From Linepithema humile (lineage: Eukaryota; Arthropoda; Insecta; Hymenoptera; Formicidae), in assembly GCF_040581485.1 (NCBI RefSeq), contig NC_090130.1, positions 25,149,418 to 25,213,417 on the forward strand: a stretch of DNA of 64,000 nucleotides, given 5' to 3'. The notes under the pieces were generated by a model. It saw only the letters and a program-made list of their open reading frames with translations, was not told the DNA's origin and did no database searches. Position numbers and translations under genes: made by a program. Shown here piece by piece: positions 47,481-59,002 of this stretch. How positions within the stretch are numbered: the stretch's first letter is position 1; each line of letters starts with the position of its first letter.

Positions 47481-50400
47481 GAAATCTGTAATAGATAAAA
47501 GAGCAAAGGCATGTCAAGCTATTCTGATTGTAAATTTTAATAATAAAAATTGTATTAGTTTAAAATTGAGTTGGAAATATTTGAAATATATGAAATAAAT
47601 ACGAAATTTCTAAGCTGAAATATCAAAGTATGGAATGCTGCTTATTCTACTGTTTATTTATTTTTATTTATTTGTTACGTTTATTTATTAATTCCAACAT
47701 GAGAATAAATATAATGCAAAGAATAAATATAAATTCCATTATTTTGCAGTTTAACAATAACAATAATATTAAATATTTGTTTCTAAATTATGTTGGAATT
47801 GTTTTAAAAAGCATATTAATTATTTCTCTTGTTACATTCGCGACTTTCTTCATTTCTTTGAGTATTTAAATTATATCGAATATTTTAGTATATGAGTACG
47901 GCATTCAGATTCTTAACGATTCTAATTCAAAGAGTTTTTTTTTAGTTCGATTGACTTAAATGAAATGACGATTGCAACAGAGAATGACATACTTTTGTTG
48001 TGAGACATCTCTACGTAATTGGGTTCTTCTGGCGTATCGGAAACAGTAAGATCATAAAATTGGCTTGTGTTACTTTCTTTACGACACGCTTCATGCAGCC
48101 TTCTACACTATTACGGTAATAAAAACTGCATCAGAAATTCGATTTTACTTTTCAATGAATAATTCAAACCAGATATTTGGAGGAATACGCGAGAAATTTC
48201 AATAAAAATTGACACAATAAATAACTATTGAGAGAAAAATCAGACATATAATTGAAAAGAAAAAGTTGTCTGTAAATTTCTAAAAATTTGTGATGACAAA
48301 CTTCTGTTGTTAAATGTTTCGCTGCCAATAAACTTCGAAATCACGTATCACGCATTAACCAGCAAAAATTATGGATGTAACCGGTATGACCAACGACTCG
48401 AAGCATAATGACGCTCGCGAAAATCGATACCTAGAGCACGATTTTGCTTGGAATTTCTGAAATGTTTCACGGCATCACAAGAGTTTGTCGGCATTTATGT
48501 ATTCTTGGAACATAGCGCAGCACGAAAATGTTACTTCTATGGCTTTGCCCGTCGATCGTATCATCAGGTAAAATATGCCTTCTTTGAAGAACTCACGGGA
48601 TAATTTTATACTTACGCGGCGAGAAAAGAAGCGTCGAGGAAGCAATGATACGTTCAAACCGTTCATATTTGTTTCTTACAAGCTTCTCCGATAATAACGA
48701 CGCCCATGGTTCACGGAACCGACAAACTTTGCGTGTAGCAATTTTCAACTTCCTCGGAATATTGCTCAAGGAAGAAAACTTTGATTCTCATTTAAGAATT
48801 TGAATAAACACATGTTATACAAGCATACAAAATGTCTTTACAATAGACATCAAAAGAAATAGTTGTTTCTTACACGTTAAAATATTTATAAAAATTATTA
48901 TATAAATTTAAAAAAAGTATTTGGTTCAATTATCATGCAAATACGCAATTTAACATTTTGAAAATAAATTTTAGTTAAAACCATGTTCTAACTAATTTTA
49001 AAACGATAAGATCTCTAAAACTAAGATATTTTGCGAAGGACGCAATGGACTCATCAAAATCTCTCTTTTGCAAAGAAAAAATTCTGAATTTTTCAGCTCG
49101 CAACTGAACTAACATCTGGTTTTAAAACATTCCGTATGCTACTTTATCATAAATATATGCTATCCTTTCAAGTCAAGACTGCTTTGTGATATTACAGTGA
49201 TTTCAGTTACTCCGCCTTCGAATTTGTTTCTCTTTGGGAGATTCAAATCGCGTAAACGTATAATTTATATCAAAATTATATGAAAGAGAGCTACGTGATA
49301 CTAATGAGAAATAAATTAAACTCCTGTTACAGCGACTTGCACACGATAATATTTCGTAGATTTCACAGCTTGGTGCAGTGCATTGCGCAGAATTATCCCC
49401 GCGTTGCGAATAACAACTATCTGTTAGACCGCGAGGTGGTAAACGAGTCGGAGAGCTATTACGTGTTGATGACTTACGCTCGTGGATGGGATTCATCAAG
49501 CATTTTATACGTACTATACTGCTGCGTCGAATGATCAATAACTATATTATACATAGAACCAAGAGAGTTTCAAATAAATTATAATTTATTTTATATGAGA
49601 CTGCGCAAAATTAAAAATGTGAATTGAAATTGCAGTACAACTACATATCAGTTATAGGCTTAAATAACTCTCTTAATATAATATTGATATTTTAATTAAT
49701 TTATAATTATTAATGTACAATAATTAATATTTAATAGTTAATATTTAATTATTATTCTAGAAGGTCTGTGGAAGAATAATTACGGACAAAATCGACTAAA
49801 AATAATGCAGCTTATATAAAAAAAAGTAAGATATTAACGCTGTCACATTAAGCGTCGGGTAAATGGAGCAATAATTTAATAATTATTTCATATTCATATT
49901 TTATAACTACGTTGAATAAAAATTAGGAGCTATAATCGTTTTTTAATTTTAACATCTCTCTGGAGAACTATTCAATATCATTTAATTTTAAATAGTAAGT
50001 AGGTGACCGTGTAATTCTGTATAGTTAATTTAGCCCCTAATCGTACGAATGTTACAATTAAATCCGTTTACAAAATTCATTTTGCTATTTATTTATCATT
50101 AAGTTAGAAGTAATGTAAATGCAAAAATCGATACGTCTGCTCCACTAAAGTTTTATTTAGTCAGACAGAAATCCAAATTTATCGCGAGAGTAATTAACGC
50201 AAATAAACCCTTGACAATTCTACACAAATTGGAGATACCCTTGTTTAAATTAAAGATATATTAATTAAAAGCTCGAAACAGTAATACGTAAGTGTTGCAG
50301 TGAATATAATTAAATTACAAAAGGATGAACGTAAATATGCAAATTCTTTTATATTAATATCCGAATGAACTGGACGCAAATATTACTTTTTCGCATTATT

Positions 50401-50980
50401 TTCGTATATTAAATTTTACGCGTACAAAATTTTTTTATTTATAGCAATTTTAATTGCAATAAAACATGCATATTGATGCTTGAATTTATGTAATTGCGCA
50501 GATTAAATCTCTTTTAAAATAAATGCTTCATTCTCTAGCTTGGTTTAATCTCTGCATTTAATTCAGAGTTCGGAATTCTAATGAAATTTGTACATAATAT
50601 CTCCTGTTATATCTGTTACACGTTTGGCCCAGATTAGAACGTGCGATAAACGTTACAAGAAATTACATAACTGTATAGAGAATTGTGCCAATACGTTCGT
50701 GTGTAAATGTGTTAAAAATAAAAAGCATTATTTATACAACCGCTATAGATATCGGGTTTTATTTAGGCCCTCGACTAGATTAATCAATAAATTCTTTCCG
50801 AGAGAAGAAAGAGTCGGAATTTTTTAACGTATCTGATCTGTACTTATTATGTATTGCATGCAATTGATGCTTCACGGAGATAGATAAAGACAAATGGCTG
50901 TATGAAAGATTAATGACTTGATCATAAATACCAATTAATTTTAATCAATATAATTGATTCTTTATCTCTGTCTAACGGAG
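47481..50980. other. Non-coding AT-rich stretch
   Basis: Intron or upstream sequence of synapsin. I see no exon. Open frames up to 111 codons around 49.2-49.5 kb lie on both strands and have no recognisable features. Confidence 0.5.
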
Positions 50981-51450
50981 TAAAAAATGCATTTTTATTG
51001 TGTCGCATTTTACGGTATAAAATATTCAAGATTTTAATCATTTTCACCTCAAATATAAATTTATGGATTGAAAAGTGCATTTTTATCGTGCCGCACTTCA
51101 CAATTTAAACGCATAATATTAAAAATTTTTACGCTGAACAATTTTTATCTCAAATTACAACCGAAAAATATGTTTCTATCGTATCACAATTTACGGTCCA
51201 AAATGTACTATATTAAAGACTTTTACTTTCGGCAACTTTTATCTCAAATTTACGGAATAAAAATAGTATTTTCATTGTCCCGCGATTTACGAGTTAAATG
51301 CAGTATTAAGTATTATTACACTCAACGATTCTCGAGGGCAAATTTTTGAAATAAAAAATGCATTTCCATCGTCTCGTGGTTCTCAGTCTAAATGTAATAT
51401 TAAAGATTGTTACGTTTAATAATCGTTATTTCAAAGACAAATTTACGTGT
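50981..51450. repeat. Old diverged tandem repeat, about 94 bp x 5
   Basis: Five consecutive units share the order: AAAATGCATTTTTATCGT-like block, a TCGC..TTTACGG-like block, TAAATGTAATATTAAAGA-like block, TTTTTACTTTCAACAA-like block, and TTTATCTCAAATTTACG-like block. The first block occurs at about 50991, 51077, 51171, 51266 and 51360, spacings 86, 94, 95 and 94. Units are strongly diverged from one another, so the array is old. One plus frame (51068-51349) is open but has no coding character. Confidence 0.75.
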
Positions 51451-51899
51451 ATACCGATGCCACAGAGGCAATAAAACTTATCTCATAAAAAGATATATTA
51501 AGCGCATAAAGAGAATGGCGTTTCTGTACAAAAGAATATTGCTCTGCGCGCGATTACGCCGATCGTGAAGATTCATCTCAAAACGGCCAGCATTCTAAGA
51601 AAACGCGGCTTTTATTAACGTTACGGCAAAAGGAAAGATGGAGAGACGTTCGCCAGCGTTCGTGAACGTAAAATAAATTTCGCCCAAAAAAATCGATGGA
51701 AGTGCTGCTTCGCAAAACGCACCTTTCGCCATCTCTCTCTCTCTTCTCTAAAAAAAAAACCAATGTCACCTTTACTTAAATTATTATCTCGTTTCCCGAT
51801 TCCAACTATCTCAACTATTTACGACATTGAACATCGATTGCATCCCGTCTAACCGAGACACCGGGATCTTGCGCAATGAACGTAAATCCGAAAATTGCA

Positions 51900-52990
51900 C
51901 TCGCACCTACCGAAAAATATGCACCCTCACTGAGCCGGATAACGATCCCGTTTATCAACGATGTAATCTGCGCTGCGCTCGTCTTCGCGTTCAATACGCG
52001 AGCAGCGGTGACTTACCTCGACGATCTTGTCCACGAGTACGTTAATTCGAGACTACGCTCGATAAGCGGCAGCTGAACACTCGATCACGCCGATTCACAA
52101 GCTCACGACGTTGTTCGGACGACGACGTTATCTGCGCGGCTTATCGGCAGGCACTATCGAGCGGCTATCGGGAGCAACGATGAAACTACCCCGAGAGAAG
52201 CACCGAAACTACCCCGCTTCGCGAAGACGGTCGTCACGTGAAGGTGGTGCGCGCCACCAGCCTGTCACTTCGCGTACTCCACGGGGTCGAGCCGGCGAAA
52301 TAATTTTGCGAAAAGACGAAGTCTGAGATAATCGCAATTTCGCGCGGAATCGTCGCTTCCGCGGGAACGGCGTTTTCACCAAGCGCGAAACTGAAAACTC
52401 GGCAAAACTGAAAATTCAACCGTAAAGAAGTGCACGGCTCTTGAACCGCTGCCACTTACCTGTGTCGCGTGCGTGTACTACCCACTAGTTTGCCGATGAA
52501 GCAGTGAGGCTCGGCAGAGAATCGCGAGGGTGTCGCCCGGAGGGCTACCCAGGTCGATATCTCGACGCCTGCGCAACCCCTTATCATCTAGCGTCTCCCT
52601 GCGCCCCTCCGGCACTCGTACGGCTCACTCGCGCACCCCCGCGCAATGCGCGATTCCACGCGCGAGCAGGAAAGCGAACGTAGAACTGAGGGACAGAGAA
52701 AAATAAAAAAAAAGGAGAAGCAACCCTCTCTTGCCTGTTGGTATTTGTGAGAAATTGTTCGATGCATGTCAAACACGGTCTGCCTACTTGCCGACTGGAG
52801 ATGAAACTTGCTTTCACGTACTTTCACTCTTTTAACGAGTACAATGCCATGAAAGGCGCCGCCATTATTTTTGGGAAACTCGTGAAGCGAACGAATCGAT
52901 GAACGAAAGATGTTTCCTTTTGGCGATCGTACGGCGAGGATTGTACTAATAGGAGAGGTAGACGAGCGTAGACAGAATTGAATAAACATC
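51900..52990. promoter_or_regulatory. CpG-rich region, likely synapsin promoter
   Basis: About 1 kb is much richer in G+C and CpG than its surroundings and includes the candidate 5' exon. Open frames on both strands are expected in such sequence and none looks like a known protein. Confidence 0.4.
52460..52590 (-). other. Syn: Candidate 5' exon of synapsin
   Basis: In a CpG-rich block the minus strand shows a perfect donor, cag|gtaagt, with its last exon base at 52460. It suits a synapsin 5' UTR exon. An ATG at 52585-52587 opens a frame of 42 codons plus two bases. If this exon joined the internal acceptor at 47086-47087, the ATG would be in frame with domain A. The 5' end of the exon is not visible. 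Confidence 0.4.
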
Positions 52991-55055
52991 CGGAGGTATA
53001 TTTAAGAACGTAGGATGCGATGTCACTTATATGACATTTTATCGACGCGACGTTATATGAAATCGTGTTCAAGGAGAAATCCATTGGCAACAATAAGCCC
53101 TTCGCGATATTAATATACTTATCGAAGTTCTTTTATTGAAAAATTTTACCTTCGAAAAATCAACACAAGGATGCAGCGTTCAACTTGCGTAATTGAAAAA
53201 TAAATTCTCAAAGAATTTGGGATTTAACTTTCAAAAGAAGAAAAAATAAAGTCACCAGAACTTATGTCGTCAAGAAGTAAAAAAAGAGGACTTACTTGAA
53301 AGGAGGACGTTTAAACGTTGGAAAAATATTCTGCTAATTTTTCTAGACATTCTTATTATGTAGAATATAGCAATGTTTTATAAGATTGCCAGATTGTACA
53401 ATTACAAAATTATACAATCAACATTATCTTCAATTCCAAATATTATTAGCTTCGAAAGAAATCATCAGTAATACAAGCAGCTATTGGACGATAAAGAATG
53501 TCAAGGCAATATCATTGGGTTTGCTAAATTTTTGTAAATGTTTTATAAGATATCCACGAATATAAGAATGAAAATGTTCTATATATAGCTCGCGTTCACA
53601 TTCTTCGCATTCAAAGAAGCATAGCCGCAGCGTCTGTTCGTTTTCAAGGAAACTTCAATCGATACGCGACGAAGTTCCTTCTCGAATATCTCTCGGCAAG
53701 TTCGTCAGACGCAGATGGAAGAGCAACGAGGCTTTGCACTGTCAGACTTCTTGTCTCGTTGCGAATAATCCGCTCACGATAAGAGATAGCGCGGATATTA
53801 TATAATATGTTGCAGTAAATTTGCTTCAAGTGAAGCAGATTTATTTTACTTGCTTATCAATATTGAGAAGTCGAGAAATATTTTCTGCTCAATATTCATG
53901 AGATATTAATACGATTTATTAATTAAATTAATAGATTTAAATCAACTTTAAATAAACTTAATTAAAATTAATACCATATACATATAAAATTAAAACATTA
54001 AAACAAAATGAAATAAAATATATAGAAATGTGTGAAATCCATTGAATTGTTTAACGTTTGCGATTTTATAACGTAAAATTCTATAATATATAAAAACAGA
54101 AAAATATAAATATTATGCTAATTGACAAAAAATAATGTAATAAAATATTAAATTATTAAAATTAATGCTGCACATTAAATTAAAATCCTAAAAAAAATAA
54201 ACAAGATGTGTGAAAAAATTATTATAATATTTAGAATTATTTTAATTTAAAAATTATCAATAAAATATAAATATTATAACGTGACTGACAAATGATGACA
54301 ATAAAATACAGGAAATCTACAAACTACTTTTACGATCAAAATTTTATCTGAAGACTAGAACAAGTAATAATAATGTCTTACTACTGTTTAGATATCAAAC
54401 AAAGGATATTATTTTAACACAAAACTAAAATGATCAATATTATTCTGTCGATGTTGGAAGGACTAATATCTTATATTGTTTTTTTTTTCACTTTTACTCC
54501 AGAAAAGGATATTGATTGTTCTTATTTCCAGCTCTTGATTTGTCTGAATATATGATTGATCGCACGAGTTTCGAGTCTCAACCACAATGTCTCTCATCGC
54601 TGATCAAGAAGTACGGTACGTTATTCGCGAGTGATTACACGTCGCTTCTATTGTCTGTCACATGAAGTCTTTGTCCGCTTTGTGATGTCTTAAGTAGTAC
54701 CTTGACAATACCTTCTGAAGAACCCGTGAAGACGATACGTATGAAAACCAAAGCGAATAGTATCGAAGCTTGCTCCAGAATGCCGTCGTGAATTCTACAA
54801 AATAAATCGAGCTATCTTTGAAACTGATAGGCGCGCTGCAAAGATTCGCACGTCTTCTTTAATCGTAATAGGTCGAACCAGTCTAGGTCGGGTTGCGCAG
54901 GTCGTTTGTTACAATTTTTGAGTCTCTCTTAACCGGTTTCAGTACTCGCCGGTTGCTATCGTACCTTTTATTTTTTAATCATTTTTATCATGTACGTTCA
55001 AAGTATACAGATTTCATTACTTTCCAATTATGTGATCTATATTTAACATCGATTA

Positions 55056-55058
<3 letters not shown>
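52991..55058. other. Non-coding AT-rich stretch
   Basis: No gene or RNA recognised. The sequence is very AT-rich from 53.8 to 54.4 kb. Confidence 0.5.
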
Positions 55059-55098
<40 letters not shown>

Positions 55099-55108
55099 AT
55101 ATATATAT
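55059..55108. repeat. (AT)n microsatellite
   Basis: An AT run with one short interruption, 90 bp before a perfect inverted repeat. Confidence 0.9.
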
Positions 55109-55202
55109 TCAAAAGATGTGATTCAAAAAATAATTAAGATGATACTTACAAAATCGTTGATAATTATTATTATATGTATATTGTAATTATGTATATAATA
55201 AT

Positions 55203-55266
55203 AATATTATTTGACGTTAATATAATTATGTGTGTGTATATAATTATATTAACGTCAAATAATATT
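55203..55266. repeat. Perfect inverted repeat, 26-bp arms, 12-nt loop
   Basis: Arm 55203-55228 is the exact reverse complement of arm 55241-55266; the loop is tgtgtgtgtata. The arms contain the non-simple core atttgacgttaatata, so this is not just an AT-tract palindrome. It could fold as a hairpin RNA or be the remnant of a palindromic mobile element. Confidence 0.9.
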
Positions 55267-55667
55267 GGGCGTGATCACTCAAAAAAATATTTCGCTGATG
55301 TAGTTAGATTTTTAGATATCGCAACAAGAATGTATCGCTATTTTTCGTATCTGTGAAAACATTGTTTGTCACATATAGAATTTATAACAGTAATGTTCTA
55401 GCAATAGCTTCTGAAAAATTTAGGTACCATTGCTAAATGTTATTCATTGCATGATCTAACACGTGATTGATCTTATATAGATAGGCGCTTTAGAGAAACT
55501 TTCTATTTAAAGTTCACAAACAATACAGATATATATTCTGTTTCTGTCATCTAAACTGATTAAGTAATTACATATGCAATATCACAACAGTTGCTAATCA
55601 TTTATCTGTTTTAGTTAATTTTTTACACCTAGAAAATTTTAGCTATTATTGCAAGATCATTTTTTTG

Positions 55668-55723
55668 AGTGATTAATACTTGGATGGCAGACGACCTAGA
55701 AACATTATGTGCTGTAGATGTTC
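55668..55723 (+). pseudogene. Decayed 3' half of a 5S rRNA gene
   Basis: The segment resembles the 3' half of the downstream 5S copies: TACTTGGATGG, then GACGACC, AACATTATGTGCTGTAGATG and a CTGTTTTGC tail. The TACTTGGATGG block is closer to canonical 5S than the array copies, which have TACCAGGATGG. It marks the left edge of the array. Confidence 0.65.
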
Positions 55724-55858
55724 TGTTTTGCAAATTTAAACATTGCCAGTTAATTTATAGTCTTTTTTATTTATAATTAATTTTTATTACAAAAAATTTA
55801 TTTTATTTAAAACTGTTTCATATTCTATTTGTGCCAAAACTGAAGGCATTAATATATC

Positions 55859-55977
55859 GTCAACGGCCATACCACGTTTTAATACACCAGTTCTCGTCCG
55901 ATCACTGAAGTTAAGAAACGTTGGGCGTAGTCAGTACCAGGATGGGAGACCGCCTGGGAACACTGTGTGCTGTTGAC
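55859..55977 (+). rRNA. 5S rRNA, copy 1
   Basis: 119 nt from GTCAACGGCC to GTGCTGTTGAC, with 5' and 3' ends pairing as helix I. The box A region reads GAAGTTAAGAAACGTTGGGC. A TTTT terminator follows within about 12 nt. This copy keeps AATACACC and CCGCCTGGG, closer to canonical 5S than later copies. Confidence 0.88.
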
Positions 55978-56116
55978 GTTCTCTTTTGCAGATTTAAACA
56001 TTACCAGTCAGCTTATAACTTTTTTTAAACTTATATTTAACTTTTGTCACGCAAAATTTATTTTATATAAAAGTGTTTCATATTTTATTTGTGCCAAAAC
56101 TGAAGGCATTATTATC

Positions 56117-56235
56117 GTCAACGGCCATACCACGTTTTAATGCACCAGTTCTCGTCCGATCACTGAAGTTAAGAAACGTAGGGCGTAGTCAGTACCAGGA
56201 TGGGAGACCGCCTGGGAACACTGTGTGCTGTTGAC
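56117..56235 (+). rRNA. 5S rRNA, copy 2
   Basis: 119 nt, as copy 1 but AATGCACC, and a private T-to-A change (AACGTAGGGC). Keeps CCGCCTGGG. TTTT terminator present. Confidence 0.86.
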
Positions 56236-56514
56236 GTTCTCTTTTGCAGATTTAAACATTACCAGTCAATTCATAGTTTTTTTTTTAATCCATATTTTAC
56301 TTTTGTCGCTCAAAATTTATTTATTTTATTTAAAACTATTTTATATTCTATTTTTGCCAACCATGTGCTGTTGACGTTCTCTTTTGCAGATTTAAATATT
56401 ACCAGTCAGCTTATAACTTTTTTTTAACTTATATTTAACTTTTGTCACGCAAAATTTATTTTATATAAAAATGTTTTATATTCTATTTGTGCCAAAATTG
56501 AAGGCATTATTATC

Positions 56515-56633
56515 GTCAACGGCCATACCACGTTTTAATGCACCAGTTCTCGTCCGATCACTGAAGTTAAGAAACGTTGGGCGTAGTCAGTACCAGGATG
56601 GGAGACCGCCCGGGAACACTGTGTGCTGTTGAC
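56515..56633 (+). rRNA. 5S rRNA, copy 3
   Basis: 119 nt. First copy with CCGCCCGGG in helix IV, shared by all later copies. TTTT terminator present. It is preceded by a long spacer with a stub at 56365. Confidence 0.86.
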
Positions 56634-56772
56634 GTTCTCTTTTGCAGATTTTAATATTACCAGTCAGCTTATAACTTTCTTTTAACTTATATTTAACTTT
56701 TGTCACGCAAAATTTATTTTATATAAAAGTGTTTCATATTTTATTTGTGCCAAAACTGAAGGCATTATTATC

Positions 56773-56891
56773 GTCAACGGCCATACCACGTTTTAATGCA
56801 CCAGTTCTCGTCCGATCACTGAAGTTAAGAAACGTTGGGCGTAGTCAGTACCAGGATGGGAGACCGCCCGGGAACACTGTGTGCTGTTGAC
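56773..56891 (+). rRNA. 5S rRNA, copy 4
   Basis: 119 nt with CCGCCCGGG and a TTTT terminator; preceded by a short spacer. Confidence 0.86.
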
Positions 56892-57170
56892 GTTCTCTTT
56901 TGCAGATTTAAACATTGCCAGTCAATTCATAGTTTTTTTTTTAATCCATATTTTACTTTTGTCGCTCAAAATTTATTTATTTTATTTAAAACTATTTTAT
57001 ATTCTATTTTTGCCAACCATGTGCTGTTGACGTTCTCTTTTGCAGATTTAAATATTACCAGTCAGCTTATAACTTTCTTTTAACTTATATTTAACTTTTG
57101 TCACGCAAAATTTATTTTATATAAAAATGTTTTATATTCTATTTGTGCCAAAATTGAAGGCATTATTATC

Positions 57171-57289
57171 GTCAACGGCCATACCACGTTTTAATGCACC
57201 AGTTCTCGTCCGATCACTGAAGTTAAGAAACGTTGGGCGTAGTCAGTACCAGGATGGGAGACCGCCCGGGAACACTGTGTGCTGTTGAC
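57171..57289 (+). rRNA. 5S rRNA, copy 5
   Basis: 119 nt with CCGCCCGGG and a TTTT terminator; preceded by a long spacer. Confidence 0.86.
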
Positions 57290-57428
57290 GTTCTCTTTTG
57301 CAGATTTTAATATTACCAGTCAGCTTATAACTTTCTTTTAACTTATATTTAACTTTTGTCACGCAAAATTTATTTTATATAAAAATGTTTTATATTCTAT
57401 TTGTGCCAAAATTGAAGGCATTATTATC

Positions 57429-57547
57429 GTCAACGGCCATACCACGTTTTAATGCACCAGTTCTCGTCCGATCACTGAAGTTAAGAAACGTTGGGCGTAG
57501 TCAGTACCAGGATGGGAGACCGCCCGGGAACACTGTGTGCTGTTGAC
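57429..57547 (+). rRNA. 5S rRNA, copy 6
   Basis: 119 nt with CCGCCCGGG and a TTTT terminator; preceded by a short spacer. Confidence 0.86.
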
Positions 57548-57826
57548 GTTCTCTTTTGCAGATTTAAACATTGCCAGTCAATTCATAGTTTTTTTTTTAA
57601 TCCATATTTTACTTTTGTCGCTCAAAATTTATTTATTTTATTTAAAACTATTTCATATTCTATTTTTGCCAACCATGTGCTGTTGACGTTCTCTTTTGCA
57701 GATTTAAATATTACCAGTCAGCTTATAACTTTTTTTTAACTTATATTTAACTTTTGTCACGCAAAATTTATTTTATATAAAAATGTTTTATATTCTATTT
57801 GTGCCAAAATTGAAGGCATTATTATC

Positions 57827-57945
57827 GTCAACGGCCATACCACGTTTTAATGCACCAGTTCTCGTCCGATCACTGAAGTTAAGAAACGTTGGGCGTAGTC
57901 AGTACCAGGATGGGAGACCGCCCGGGAACACTGTGTGCTGTTGAC
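57827..57945 (+). rRNA. 5S rRNA, copy 7
   Basis: 119 nt with CCGCCCGGG and a TTTT terminator; preceded by a long spacer. Confidence 0.86.
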
Positions 57946-58084
57946 GTTCTCTTTTGCAGATTTTAATATTACCAGTCAGCTTATAACTTTCTTTTAACTT
58001 ATATTTAACTTTTGTCACGCAAAATTTATTTTATATAAAAATGTTTTATATTCTATTTGTGCCAAAATTGAAGGCATTATTATC

Positions 58085-58203
58085 GTCAACGGCCATACCA
58101 CGTTTTAATGCACCAGTTCTCGTCCGATCACTGAAGTTAAGAAACGTTGGGCGTAGTCAGTACCAGGATGGGAGACCGCCCGGGAACACTGTGTGCTGTT
58201 GAC
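58085..58203 (+). rRNA. 5S rRNA, copy 8
   Basis: 119 nt with CCGCCCGGG and a TTTT terminator; preceded by a short spacer, the last short one in the array. Confidence 0.86.
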
Positions 58204-58484
58204 GTTCTCTTTTGCAGATTTAAACATTGCCAGTCAATTCATAGTTTTTTTTTTTTAATCCATATTTTACTTTTGTCGCTCAAAATTTATTTATTTTATT
58301 TAAAACTATTTCATATTCTATTTTTGCCAACCATGTGCTGTTGACGTTCTCTTTTGCAGATTTAAATATTACCAGTCAGCTTATAACTTTTTTTTAACTT
58401 ATATTTAACTTTTGTCACGCAAAATTTATTTTATATAAAAATGTTTTATATTCTATTTGTGCCAAAATTGAAGGCATTATTATC

Positions 58485-58603
58485 GTCAACGGCCATACCA
58501 CGTTTTAATGCACCAGTTCTCGTCCGATCACTGAAGTTAAGAAACGTTGGGCGTAGTCAGTACCAGGATGGGAGACCGCCCGGGAACACTGTGTGCTGTT
58601 GAC
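58485..58603 (+). rRNA. 5S rRNA, copy 9
   Basis: 119 nt with CCGCCCGGG and a TTTT terminator; preceded by a long spacer with a slightly longer T run. Confidence 0.86.
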
Positions 58604-58883
58604 GTTCTCTTTTGCAGATTTAAACATTGCCAGTCAATTCATAGTTTTTTTTTTTAATCCATATTTTACTTTTGTCGCTCAAAATTTATTTATTTTATTT
58701 AAAACTATTTCATATTCTATTTTTGCCAACCATGTGCTGTTGACGTTCTCTTTTGCAGATTTAAATATTACCAGTCAGCTTATAACTTTTTTTTAACTTA
58801 TATTTAACTTTTGTCACGCAAAATTTATTTTATATAAAAATGTTTTATATTCTATTTGTGCCAAAATTGAAGGCATTATTATC

Positions 58884-59002
58884 GTCAACGGCCATACCAC
58901 GTTTTAATGCACCAGTTCTCGTCCGATCACTGAAGTTAAGAAACGTTGGGCGTAGTCAGTACCAGGATGGGAGACCGCCCGGGAACACTGTGTGCTGTTG
59001 AC
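58884..59002 (+). rRNA. 5S rRNA, copy 10
   Basis: 119 nt with CCGCCCGGG and a TTTT terminator. It is the last full copy; a stub follows at 59135 in which the T run is broken (cttgtgcag). Confidence 0.86.

Noticed and set aside
56200..58796. Repeated 67-82-codon frames (MGDRPGTLCAVDVLFC...)
   Set aside because: They start in the 3' half of each 5S gene and run through the spacer. Their 656-bp periodicity comes from the rDNA array.
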